Assembly: GCA_021808425.1 (NCBI GenBank)
Contig: JAKBBS010000020.1
Coordinates: 1-28,156 of the forward strand
Source: Actinomycetes bacterium
Lineage (GTDB): Bacteria > Actinomycetota > Acidimicrobiia > Acidimicrobiales > Palsa-688
DNA length: 28,156 nt
Reading direction: 5' to 3'
The notes below the pieces were generated by a model. That model ran no database searches. It saw only the letters and a program-made list of their open reading frames with translations, and was not told the DNA's origin. Below, one piece after another: positions 16,784 to 24,985 of the stretch; positions within the stretch are counted from its first letter, which is position 1, and each line of letters opens with the position of its first letter. A program made the position numbers and the translations under genes.

Positions 16784-17260
16784 TCAGGCTTGTTGCTCGG
16801 CGAGGCGGCCGGCCGCCTCGACAAAGACACCGGCGTTCCCGTCGTACCATGTCGGTGTCAGGCGGCGGAGCGCTATGCGCCAGCCCGACGGCGTGCGGAC
16901 GAACTCGTCGTCGTAGGTGCCCCCGACCAGGTAGGTGTTGCCGCCATTGGCGCTGACCAGCATGTGCTGGGCCTGGAAGTAACAGGTGGCGTCGGCCCGG
17001 TCCCCATCCAGGCGGACGACCTGATTGCCGAGCAGGTGCTGGCTGGCATCGAGGCCGCCCAGGACCGTCTGCACGAAGGCGGCGATGGCGCCCGGCCCCT
17101 CGTGACGGCCCCCCAGACTGCCGAACTCAGCCACTCCGTCGGGGGCAAAGACCTCCTCGAGCAGATCCCACCGCCGCGAATCGAGCGCCGTGGAGTATCG
17201 GGTCATCACGTCCACGATCTCAGTCCGGTCGACGATTGCGCTTAGCTTGTCGGGTTCCAC
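16784..17260 (-). CDS. SnoaL-like / NTF2-fold protein
   Basis: This 158-residue protein belongs to the SnoaL_4-type branch of the NTF2 fold. The helix RTEIVDVMTRYSTALDSRRWDLLEEVFAPD at about 12-41 is typical; the strand region with CYFQAQHML and GGTYDDEFVRTPSGWRIALRRL follows. Relatives include ring-hydroxylating dioxygenase small-subunit-like and steroid isomerase-like proteins, often without known activity. The GTG start at 17260 has GGAGGT about 7 nt upstream. It lies 45 nt after the alpha/beta hydrolase and nearly touches the second kinase, so the three are probably co-transcribed. It is not closely similar to the SnoaL-like protein at 3032. Confidence 0.85.
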   Translation of the reverse strand: MEPDKLSAIVDRTEIVDVMTRYSTALDSRRWDLLEEVFAPDGVAEFGSLGGRHEGPGAIAAFVQTVLGGLDASQHLLGNQVVRLDGDRADATCYFQAQHMLVSANGGNTYLVGGTYDDEFVRTPSGWRIALRRLTPTWYDGNAGVFVEAAGRLAEQQA

Positions 17261-17305
17261 AGCAATACCTCCGTACAGGTGTGATCAAGGTGGTTGGCTG
17301 CGGGG

Positions 17306-18115
17306 TCAGCCGATCGAGTTGATGAAGTCGACCAGCTCTGAGCAGTACTTGTCCTGCTCTTCGAGGAAGGGAGCATGCCCGCTTCCCGCGAACCTCACCA
17401 ATTTGCCATCGGCGAACATGCGCGCGCAGGCGGCCCCGATCTCGGGGTCCACGATGGCGTCGTGGTCGCCGCACATGACCAGGGCCGGGATCTGCAGTCC
17501 TTCGACGGTGCCGCGTTGGTCGATCTCGGCCAGGTTGAGCAGGGACTCGTCCGCCCTGGGGCTGGCCTGCATGAAGATCTGCCACATCCACTCGACCACG
17601 GAAGCGCCCACGTCGGCGTGACAAACGCCTTCGGCCAGGGCGTGGAGGAAGCCGGCACGACCGGTGCGCAGTGCGCCGATCGTCTGCTGTACCACGTCGA
17701 GCGTTCCGCCGTGATCCCAGCCATCTCCCTTGACGTAGCGGGGGGTGGCGCCTCCGGTCGACACCAGGCAGGCGGCGCGGTCGCCCAGGCCGGCAGCGGC
17801 GGCCACCGCCACTGCCCCGCCGAGCGACCATCCGTTCACGGCGATGCCCCGAAGGTCGAGTTTGGTGGCGAGGCGCACGGCGTCGGCGGCGATGGCATCG
17901 ATCGACACGTCGTCGAAGTCCTTGTCCGACGACCCGCAGCACCGGTGATCGAACGACACGACCTCGTTGCCGTTAGCCAAGAGCGCCGGTAGGACCGAGT
18001 CCCACAACCGCACGCTCATGCCCCATCCGTGGATCAGCATCACGGGTCGGCCGCCCCCGATGTTATAGCGCTCGTAGTAGATCTCTCGATCAGCCTCAAC
18101 GACCAGACGTGCCAC
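17306..18115 (-). CDS. Alpha/beta hydrolase
   Basis: This 269-residue alpha/beta-fold hydrolase has the oxyanion motif HGWG at 29-32, the nucleophile elbow GWSLGG with Ser97, an acid at Asp217 or Asp219 in CGDHD, and the catalytic His247 in GSGHAPF. Sizes and motifs match small esterases, lactonases and C-C hydrolases such as 3-oxoadipate enol-lactonase relatives. The GTG start at 18115 has AAGGAGGT about 6 nt upstream. It follows the regulator gene by 33 nt and precedes the SnoaL-like gene by 45 nt. In this setting, opening a lactone or cleaving an ester to a hydroxy acid would supply the kinases, but the substrate is inferred only. Confidence 0.9.
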   Translation of the reverse strand: MARLVVEADREIYYERYNIGGGRPVMLIHGWGMSVRLWDSVLPALLANGNEVVSFDHRCCGSSDKDFDDVSIDAIAADAVRLATKLDLRGIAVNGWSLGGAVAVAAAAGLGDRAACLVSTGGATPRYVKGDGWDHGGTLDVVQQTIGALRTGRAGFLHALAEGVCHADVGASVVEWMWQIFMQASPRADESLLNLAEIDQRGTVEGLQIPALVMCGDHDAIVDPEIGAACARMFADGKLVRFAGSGHAPFLEEQDKYCSELVDFINSIG

Positions 18116-18148
18116 CGGCCACCTCCTTGGGTTTCGCGCGTGAGCGGC

Positions 18149-20161
18149 CTATTCTTCAGCGGGATCGGGGGCGGCCGCGCCTGCTGGGCCCAGCGCCTTT
18201 GTGGACTCTCCCAAAAGCAGCCCGGACGGGTCCACCGCCTCGCCCTCCGTGCGTGGGGGATCCAGCGCACCGCAGAACTCCAGGATCTGGAAAGCGAAGC
18301 GCAGGTCGAGCAGGCTGCCGATCTGCGCCGGATCGAACGACGATATCTCCCGGATCCTGCTCAGGCGGTAGCGGATGGTGTTCTCGTGCACGCCCAGGGC
18401 CTTGGCCGTGGTCCGAATCTGGCATCCGTGCTCGAGAAATGCCCTGAGAGTGTCGGCGAGAGCCGCCCCGGCTGCGTCGTCATAGGCCAGCAGGGGGGCG
18501 AGGAGGTCGCGTGCAAAGGTCACGGCGTCTTGGTGCGGGGTCGACATCGCCAGCAGGCGGAACACTCCGAGCTCTGCCGCCATGACCACTCGCCCGCCGT
18601 GCCCGAGCTGCTCCAGCGTCTCGAACAGGGAGCGGATCTCTCTGTTGGCTCGCGGATACTCCTCGGTGTTCCGGCACACCGTCGAGATGACTGCAGCGAC
18701 GCCCTTCTGAGCGGGCGACGCCGACGTGGCGGTCAGGAGCGCAGTGCGAACTCGCCTGACCGCGGCCATTTCGTTGTCACCGCTCAGCGGCACCAGCAGT
18801 ACGTGGGCCGCCGGCACTCGGGCGGCGATGACGTCTCGTAGCCCGAGCTCGCGTGCCATGCGCTTGTCCAGGTCGTTGCGCCGGTCGACCTTGGCCCCTG
18901 GAGCGACCGTCTCGTCGGTCGCTACGCCGACTCGCACCAGCACATGGGGCTGGTCGAGGTCCAAGCCGAGGACCCGGGCGCGGCGCCTCAGCAAGACGAG
19001 GTCGCGTCGGCCGTCGAGGAGGTCGCTCAGGAACTCTTCGCCGGCCTGCTCTCGCTCCTCGATCTGGCGGAACTCATTGAGGAGCTTCAAGGTGAGCACC
19101 GTGGCCCCCTGTTCACCCACCTTGGCGTCAATCGTCCCGAACGGGGATCCCACCTCGAACACGGCGAGGTATCCAGCGGTGCGGCCATCGACGACCATCG
19201 GGCAAACAAGCTGGCGCCAGGAGAAGCCGCCGCCAGCGTCGGCGGAGGGCGGGATCATGACCGAGGGGCTCGCCGGGTCGACCGACCGCCAAATCGAAGC
19301 CAGCTTGACCGGGTCGCGCACGACTCCACCTGCCTGCACCGTGGCCTCGATGTCGATCGACGCGGGAGCGCCTTTGGCCATCAACTCGAATCGGTCGTTG
19401 AAGGCCAGCACGGGCTTGCCGAGGATGGTGGCGACCATCTCTACGATGGCATCCAGGTCCATCCCCGATAGGACTGCGTGGGTGAGGCGCTCGTGGGCCG
19501 CGGCCACCTGGTGGAGGCTCCGGCGCTGCTGGTCGATGACCGCGGCACGGTGATACAGGCGAGAGAACAACGACGCCTGACGGATGGCCAACGCCGCCAG
19601 GCTGGCGAACGTCTGGGTGACCTGGATTTCCTCTTCGGTGTACTGGTGCTCGTTTCCCAGGTTGTCGATATAAATGATTCCGATGACGTCTTCGGCCACG
19701 ACCAAAGGAACGCCGAGCATGTCGCGCACACCCCACTGCTGCATCGTGCGGCGAATCGTACGAGGGTCGTGGCAGGCGTCTGTGACCAGGACTGGCCGCT
19801 TGTACTCCACGATTTGGTGGGTGAAGTCGTCGCCCTCGACGCCGGACACGAGCCTGCGGACCCGGCTGTCGATCTCTTCGAGCGTGCAATAGCCAGCCCT
19901 GCCGCGGAACAGACCGGTCCCGTCTTCGGTACTCAGGTAGACCGAGCAGCGCCGGACCGAGATCAACTCGCATATACGCTGGCCGACCAGCTTGAGCAGC
20001 CGGTCGAGGCGGTCGGGCGTGCCGACGCCGGACGCGACCCTGGCGACCTCCTTGAAGGCGTCCAGGATCTCGACATAGCGCTCTACGCCGCCCAGCCCCC
20101 CGGCGACCTCGCCGGTGGCCACCTCCGCTACCGCTACTGGAGCTGTGAGCATGCCTTCCAT
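18149..20161 (-). CDS. GAF-domain PucR-type transcriptional regulator
   Basis: This 670-residue regulator has an N-terminal GAF sensor at about 30-200, with RRCSVYLSTEDGTGLFRGRAG at its start and GVPLVVAEDVIGIIYIDN toward its end. A second sensor-like region at about 225-370 is followed by a GGDEF-like CdaR-type segment. The C-terminal PucR helix-turn-helix at about 572-606 has HENTIRYRLSRIREI. Such proteins bind DNA in response to small molecules and often control the adjacent catabolic genes. An ATG at 20152 has better ribosome-site spacing (GAGGGGG) than 20161; they differ by three residues. It is 33 nt upstream of the hydrolase gene and may be co-transcribed with it. The effector is unknown. 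Confidence 0.9.
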   Translation of the reverse strand: MEGMLTAPVAVAEVATGEVAGGLGGVERYVEILDAFKEVARVASGVGTPDRLDRLLKLVGQRICELISVRRCSVYLSTEDGTGLFRGRAGYCTLEEIDSRVRRLVSGVEGDDFTHQIVEYKRPVLVTDACHDPRTIRRTMQQWGVRDMLGVPLVVAEDVIGIIYIDNLGNEHQYTEEEIQVTQTFASLAALAIRQASLFSRLYHRAAVIDQQRRSLHQVAAAHERLTHAVLSGMDLDAIVEMVATILGKPVLAFNDRFELMAKGAPASIDIEATVQAGGVVRDPVKLASIWRSVDPASPSVMIPPSADAGGGFSWRQLVCPMVVDGRTAGYLAVFEVGSPFGTIDAKVGEQGATVLTLKLLNEFRQIEEREQAGEEFLSDLLDGRRDLVLLRRRARVLGLDLDQPHVLVRVGVATDETVAPGAKVDRRNDLDKRMARELGLRDVIAARVPAAHVLLVPLSGDNEMAAVRRVRTALLTATSASPAQKGVAAVISTVCRNTEEYPRANREIRSLFETLEQLGHGGRVVMAAELGVFRLLAMSTPHQDAVTFARDLLAPLLAYDDAAGAALADTLRAFLEHGCQIRTTAKALGVHENTIRYRLSRIREISSFDPAQIGSLLDLRFAFQILEFCGALDPPRTEGEAVDPSGLLLGESTKALGPAGAAAPDPAEE

Positions 20162-20176
20162 CCCCCTCAGTACGTC

Positions 20177-20207
20177 CCGGTCCCCTTCCGTGCGCCTTCG
20201 GGACCGG
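20177..20207 (-). promoter_or_regulatory. Dyad upstream of regulator gene
   Basis: CCGGTCCC at 20177-20184 and its inverse GGGACCGG at 20200-20207, separated by 15 nt, lie 16-46 nt upstream of the regulator start. This could be an autoregulatory operator or a leader hairpin. Confidence 0.3.
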
Positions 20208-20323
20208 TCCCATCCCTCCGGGGACCCGACAGGTCAGACAGCTGCGCGGAGCATAGCGCCGGCGCCGGGGACGCTGCACGGCCACGGCCGGTGACGCATG
20301 CTCCGGAGGCGACCCAGTCGCTG

Positions 20324-20361
20324 CCGGTGCCGGCGCCCCAGGGGTCAGGCGCCGGCACCGG
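20324..20361 (-). terminator. GC-rich hairpin after monooxygenase gene
   Basis: A perfect 14-bp stem (20324-20337 with 20348-20361) and 10-nt loop starts about 10 nt after the stop of the luciferase-like gene. No T-run follows. Position and strength suggest a tail-less terminator separating that gene from the regulator. Confidence 0.6.
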
Positions 20362-20370
20362 TCCGGCAGG

Positions 20371-21462
20371 TCACACGCCGGCCGCGACCCCGCTCTTCAT
20401 CTTGTGGAGCTCGGGAACGACCTTCTCGCCGAAGAGCCGCAGGCTGGCCTCTGCCTTGTCGAGCGCCAGACCACCGAAAGCGAAGGCACCGTTGGCCAGG
20501 AAGTCCCCGACCATCTCACGGCGCTCGGCGTACTTCTCGACGATCTGCTCCGGCGTACCGTAGACGTTGGCATCGACGTAGGCGCCCGCGGCGGCCTCCA
20601 TGCCGGCCTCGCGGATCATGTCGGCACCCACCTGGTAGGCCTCGTAGCCCTTGGTGTCACGCCAGTGCGATCCGGCGAAGTCGTAGTGGCGGATGACCGA
20701 CAGGAAATAGCGCGAGATGTGCTCAGTGGCTATGCGCTTGGCTTCGTCGGCGTCCTCATGACAGTAGATGAAGTCCTGCAGGAGCGGGGGACCCGGCTCC
20801 GTGCCGTGCTCCTCGCGGTGCAGCCCTCTCCACCGCTCGATGGCCTCAACGTGCGTCTCGAACGGGTACTGCATGAAAGTCATCAGCTGCACGCCGAGCT
20901 TGGCCACTGCCGGGATCGAGTCGGGCGACATGGCAACGCCGAAGAGCCGCCCGTCCCAGCTGCGGCCACTGTTCGCCCCGGGGCGTACAGTGACCCTGGG
21001 CTGGGGGTACATCGGGCCGTCGTTTTCCACGTAGCCGTCGCGCAGGCCCCTCATGATCATGGGTGCCGCCTCGTCGAAGCGCTGCCGGGACTCGTTCATG
21101 TCGATCCGGAAGCCCTCGTACTCCATCTTGGCCAGGCCGCGGCCCATCCCGAGAAGCACCCTGCCGTTCGACATCATGTCGAGCATGGTCGCCTTCTCGA
21201 CCACGCGCAGCGGGTCGTTCCAGGGCAGGATCACCGCCCCCGTACCCAGCTTGATGTTCTTCGTGCGAGCGGCCAGGTAGGCCATGATCTGCAGGTTGTC
21301 CGGGCACATCGAGTAGTCGTCGAAATGGTGCTCTGCCGACCAAACGGAGTCGAAGCCGTACTCCTCGGCGATGACGCCGAACTCCAGCTCCCTCTTGAAC
21401 ACCTCTTCGTCAGTCACCCCCTCCAGCCAGTTCTGGAAGACGAGCAGGATACCCACGTTCAT
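20371..21462 (-). CDS. LLM-class flavin-dependent oxidoreductase
   Basis: This 363-residue luciferase-like flavoenzyme has SAEHHF at 42-47, LGTGAVILPWNDPLRVVEKATMLD at about 72-95 and NGRVLLGMGRGLAKMEYEGF at about 98-117, all usual for the family. The ATG at 21462 has AGGAG about 8 nt upstream. It stands alone, with a strong hairpin after its stop and a long gene-poor stretch before its start, so it is probably a separate transcript at the right edge of the catabolic cluster. It is only distantly similar to the luciferase-like protein at 1911, suggesting a different oxygenation step. FMN or F420 use cannot be decided. Confidence 0.9.
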   Translation of the reverse strand: MNVGILLVFQNWLEGVTDEEVFKRELEFGVIAEEYGFDSVWSAEHHFDDYSMCPDNLQIMAYLAARTKNIKLGTGAVILPWNDPLRVVEKATMLDMMSNGRVLLGMGRGLAKMEYEGFRIDMNESRQRFDEAAPMIMRGLRDGYVENDGPMYPQPRVTVRPGANSGRSWDGRLFGVAMSPDSIPAVAKLGVQLMTFMQYPFETHVEAIERWRGLHREEHGTEPGPPLLQDFIYCHEDADEAKRIATEHISRYFLSVIRHYDFAGSHWRDTKGYEAYQVGADMIREAGMEAAAGAYVDANVYGTPEQIVEKYAERREMVGDFLANGAFAFGGLALDKAEASLRLFGEKVVPELHKMKSGVAAGV

Positions 21463-22450
21463 TTTTGATCTCCTATCTGCGGATTGCCCGGATCCGGATG
21501 TCGACTTGGTGAGGGCAGGTTCGTGCCTCGCCGCTGACCCGATCTCGCCGTAGCACTGGATGTGCTCCGACGTCGCTCAGGAACTGCGACCCCCCTGGCC
21601 AGCGCTAGTCGACGCCACCCGTACGGCAGGGGCTCTTGGCCACCGGTTTCGGCGAGCGGGACTCGGTGGTGATGCTTAGCTGTTGAGCAACGTACCGATC
21701 CCAGCTCCTTCTCGCCACGCGCCCGGTGGCGGGCTTATTGGTTTCTCCAAGCACCCCTCAGGCGGCGGGCAGTCCGGCCCCCGTGAACTGCGCCAACCTC
21801 TTCACGCTTCCCAATCGGTGCTCGCCCGTCGTCGTGGCCAACTGGGACCGCCCGGCTGATGACTTTCGACCGGGCCTTGGCCATCGCCATAGGCCTGGGG
21901 ATCAACTGAGAGCCGAGCCGACAGGCGCCGCGACGCTTCCGCGTCCTCTTCGACGTCCAGGGAGCGGAGCCCGAGGCGCGGGAGGTTCCTCAGCGATTCG
22001 ATCTGGATCGAGCCAAACTCGGGTAGCCCCGGTGACCGCGGCGCAGGACCCCAGACAGACCGACGGGTCACCCCGTCGTCGAGTTCTGAGATGTGGCGCG
22101 ACGGCGAGGCAGGGGTTTCGAGGAGGGGCCCACCCCCCGACCGCGGACACGACCGCGGTGCCCGTCCCTGGCGTGGACTGCCACGAGAGAACGGCCAAGG
22201 CTCTTCCAAGAAGCCCCGAGGGGCTTCTTGTACCAGGATGGCCGGCGGTGACTGCCCGGACGGCTGGCGACTGGCACAGCTGGCGATTGGTGACGGGGCG
22301 CACCGGACTCGGGTGTCGAGTTCTAGCGTTCCGCGCTCCCCGGCTGCCGTCGGCTGGTTCTGGCCGTCGGTTGGGTCGTGTGGCAGGGCGCGCCGATAGG
22401 GCCCACCCGGCAAGGATCGGCACTGTCCGACATGCATTCGGGAGGCACGG
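21463..22450. other. Gene-poor region
   Basis: About 1 kb without a convincing gene. Several long open frames exist on both strands, but they overlap one another, are rich in Arg, Pro and Ser, and show no known motif, as expected for chance frames in GC-rich DNA. The only clear element is the hairpin at 22207-22230. Promoter sequence for the luciferase-like gene must lie near 21463-21560 but was not recognised. Confidence 0.5.
22207..22230 (-). terminator. Intrinsic terminator-like hairpin, possibly bidirectional
   Basis: CAAGAAGCCCC (22207-22217) pairs perfectly with GGGGCTTCTTG (22220-22230) around a tiny loop. Stem ends rich in CTTCTT on both strands resemble a bidirectional terminator. 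It lies about 220 nt downstream of the HNH remnant on the minus strand, the only plausible transcript entering it. Confidence 0.6.
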
Positions 22451-22777
22451 TCAGGTGGGGCCGGAGGGTGGCGGCCGATATTGCCAGGAGGGATGGGTGC
22501 CGCCAAGAGCAGTCCCTCGATAGGTGCTCTGATCGTGATGGAACGAACAGACCCGGCACGTATTAGCCAGGCTGGTAGGCCCACCATGGCCGATCGGGTC
22601 GAGATGGTGGATCTCCAAATGCCGGTCAGCCTGGCAGCCGGGGACCACGAAGCAGCGATCACGTTCGCACAGGGCGGTCCGGAGCCGAGCAGGAATGGTC
22701 CGCCAACGACCGACGCCTAAAAGCCGGTCTGTCCCTCGGGGTGGGTGGCCGACGGCTCGATAAGGGATGCAGAAGCA
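22451..22777 (-). pseudogene. HNH endonuclease remnant (13E12/DUF222 type)
   Basis: The frame encodes the C-terminal zinc-binding HNH domain of a 13E12-type protein. After RWRTIPARLRTALCERDRC comes VVPGCQADRHLEIHHLDP, then GGPTSLANTCRVCSFHH, with the conserved His-His, Asn and His-His of the nuclease fold. The open frame begins just after a TAG at 22778-22780. Only about 109 codons are open and no suitable start is present; the large N-terminal DUF222 region is missing, and the sequence upstream is unrelated. This is a truncated relic of a family often present in many copies in actinobacterial genomes. Confidence 0.75.
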
Positions 22778-22790
22778 CTACATGTGTAGT
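22777..22790. promoter_or_regulatory. 14-bp dyad
   Basis: ACTACA and TGTAGT flank a 2-nt centre, a small symmetric site of the size bound by dimeric regulators. It lies just upstream of the HNH remnant and has no obvious target gene. Confidence 0.2.
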
Positions 22791-23363
22791 TTTGAGCCAA
22801 ACAAGTAAGTGTCCTCCCAGAAACTCCCGGCGACGGGCTGCGAGAAGACCCGCCCGAGGTCCCCATCAGCTTCCATGTGCTCGACTGGGGAGGGCTAACC
22901 AGTATCGCCGTCGTGCTGGCAGCGACGACATGGCCAGAGATCGTCCTCCATGTCGGCACAGCGGCTACAGACGACGGTGGCGACGTGGAGGCGGTGGTGC
23001 TAGACACCCCGGTGGTGTTGCTGGCGCGGCCGGCGACTGACGATGAACTACCGCATCCAGCCATTTAAAAGGCCAATAACTGTTAAGGCCCCGCCGCCCT
23101 CCATTGCCGTACTCGGCCCTGGAGAGCCGATGTAATTTTTGTCAAGGGCACTCGATTTACCTCTCTGCCGGTCAATGTCATTCAGCTTGAGCCTCGTGGG
23201 TGAGATAGGGCGGGTCGCGACAGCCCCTGAGTGCTCGACGCCCGGCGGAGGGAACGACCGTCTTCGTCGGTGGACCGTCTCACGGCCGACCCTGCGGTGT
23301 CGCCCGCAGCCTTCGGCGCCGACCTGGCCGGTCCGGTTCCATGGTGTCGTACGACTCGGCCGG
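22791..23363. other. Gene-poor region with AT-rich patch
   Basis: This 573-nt gap between the HNH remnant and the lipoprotein gene has no convincing gene. It contains a locally AT-rich patch near 23062-23160, unusual for this window. A short minus-strand frame (22895-22999) reads CxxC-x9-CxxC, but is preceded by a stop and lacks a start. Confidence 0.45.
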
Positions 23364-24815
23364 TCACGGCTCCCCGGCGAGCTCCTGCAGGACTGGCGGC
23401 GCACCGCGGTAGAGGTACTCCGGGTTGTTGCCCGTGGTGGCGAGTCCTTCTGCGAGCGCCCAGCCGTGCCCGCAATCGGTGGGAGCGGCCTTCCACGACA
23501 GCGTCGTGGTCTTCCCGGTCGCCTCGTCAACCGTGAGGTCTTGGCTCGACGTCGTCCCGAGGAGCTGGCCGTCGCAGGCGGACACCAACGAGAAGCCCAC
23601 GCCGCTCACCGTCTGCTGGTTCAAGGTTCGCACGACCGTGTTCGTTCCGGGCCGGAAGACCACCACCGGCCCAGTCGGCGAGGTGAGGTCAGGCGAGGTT
23701 CCAAGCTCCTGGATGGCTACTAGCCCGGTGGTCTCGTCGTAGGAAGAGCTGCAGGTTCCCGGGGCGACCGGCGGTGAAGGCAGCGGGGCGCCGGTTCTGG
23801 TATCGAACAGCCACGATCCGCAGCCGGTCGTGGCAGGGTCCGGCGTGGGAACGCCATATCTGACGGCGGTAATGTTCGAGGGGCCGTAAGAGCTGGCCGG
23901 GACTTGCTGGTCAAAGCACTGCGACGGGTCCGTCGAGCCGAAGGTGGCCGTCGAGACGGTGTAGAGAACGCGACCGCTCGTGGCGTCGATAGCCCGTATC
24001 TGACAGGACGACTCATCGGTACCCGAGGGACCGCCCGAGATGTTCACCTGGCCCGAGTTGTCGGGGTAGACGAACAGGAGGCCCCCGTTGGATCCGGCGG
24101 ACGCTGGCACCGGCTGGCCGCTCCATAGGAGGTGGGCGTCGGCGAGCGAGAACCCCGCCGGCACGAATCCGGTCGTGTGGCCGGACGAGTCCTGCTCGGT
24201 GAGCATCCCGGCCACTGCGGTTGAAGTGACCTGCTCGGGCTCGAACTGCGAGGCCGAGGGCGGCAGATGCAGCGGGATGCTGGACAGTCGGCTGCCGGTC
24301 CGGGGGTCGTAGACTTGCAGGGCCTCGATGGTGGAGGCCGGGGTCAGTCCCTGCTGGGTGACGGTGCCGCTGGCGACGACAACGACGGTCCCATAAGGGT
24401 GTGTGGCGGTCGGGGCCGTGAGGACCGGGAACGTACCGACCGTCTCCGATGGTGGCTGCGCGCTGCCAGCGGTGTACGCGATCTGGGCGCCGGGGATGGA
24501 CAGCGTGAGCTGTGTGGTGAACCCGCCGGGTGTCAGTCCGTAGACGTCGAGGGGCCCACCAGATGACTCGATGAGGAGAGCCACCCCGTTGCTTTGGTTG
24601 TCCGCCGGGTTGCTGTCAGGCAGCGTGATCCAAGTCGGGGTGGCCACGGTGGATGCCGACGTGGCGGTCGTGGTGCTGGAAGGACGCCCCGCGGTGGGAG
24701 CGTGGCCAGAGGCGCCAACAGAGCGGTTACCGGCTCCCGAGCCGCTCTGCGAGCCACAACCAGCGGCGACCAGCGCTACCACACCCAGAGCGATCCTCGT
24801 ACAGCCCCGTCGCAC
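23364..24815 (-). CDS. Secreted lipoprotein, unknown function
   Basis: A 483-residue lipoprotein is predicted if translation begins at GTG 24815. That start gives a short positive N-terminus (VRRGCTR), a hydrophobic core and the lipobox VAAGC, followed by a Ser/Thr-rich linker. The frame is open to 25010, but that extension would overlap the divergent DUF1801 gene's start. The mature part has repeated beta-rich blocks such as VYDPRTGSRL, AIDATSGRVLYTV and LFDTRTGAPLP, plus several Cys, suggesting a PQQ/WD-like beta-propeller. No enzymatic motif was recognised. No clear ribosome site precedes the GTG; a TATGCT box ends 9 nt upstream, so a nearly leaderless transcript is possible. Start confidence is moderate. 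Confidence 0.78.
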   Translation of the reverse strand: MRRGCTRIALGVVALVAAGCGSQSGSGAGNRSVGASGHAPTAGRPSSTTTATSASTVATPTWITLPDSNPADNQSNGVALLIESSGGPLDVYGLTPGGFTTQLTLSIPGAQIAYTAGSAQPPSETVGTFPVLTAPTATHPYGTVVVVASGTVTQQGLTPASTIEALQVYDPRTGSRLSSIPLHLPPSASQFEPEQVTSTAVAGMLTEQDSSGHTTGFVPAGFSLADAHLLWSGQPVPASAGSNGGLLFVYPDNSGQVNISGGPSGTDESSCQIRAIDATSGRVLYTVSTATFGSTDPSQCFDQQVPASSYGPSNITAVRYGVPTPDPATTGCGSWLFDTRTGAPLPSPPVAPGTCSSSYDETTGLVAIQELGTSPDLTSPTGPVVVFRPGTNTVVRTLNQQTVSGVGFSLVSACDGQLLGTTSSQDLTVDEATGKTTTLSWKAAPTDCGHGWALAEGLATTGNNPEYLYRGAPPVLQELAGEP

Positions 24816-24910
24816 AATTTGCGGAGCATAGTTGGACCAGAACGAGGGGCTGGCATCAGCATGGGCCGTTGAGAGCGTGGAAAGGCCACGTAACGGCCAG
24901 GATGAGCTTT

Positions 24911-24939
24911 GGGTGCCTCGAGACGATTGCGGGGATCGC
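24911..24939 (+). repeat. Dispersed 29-bp repeat, copy 2
   Basis: Matches 147-175 at 27 of 29 bases, same orientation. It lies in the 170-nt divergent gap between the lipoprotein and DUF1801 genes. Confidence 0.5.
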
Positions 24940-24985
24940 GGCGGGCAGACTGGTCCCCAGGCCGCGGCAAGCAGAAAGGACGAGG

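Noticed and set aside
21726..22662. Overlapping long frames on both strands (about 265 and 286 codons)
   Set aside because: No motif, atypical composition, no ribosome sites, and mutually overlapping. The minus one also runs across the HNH remnant in the wrong frame.
22895..22999. Short minus-strand peptide with CxxC-x9-CxxC, zinc-ribbon-like
   Set aside because: Only about 33 codons between two stops and no start codon; insufficient to call a gene.
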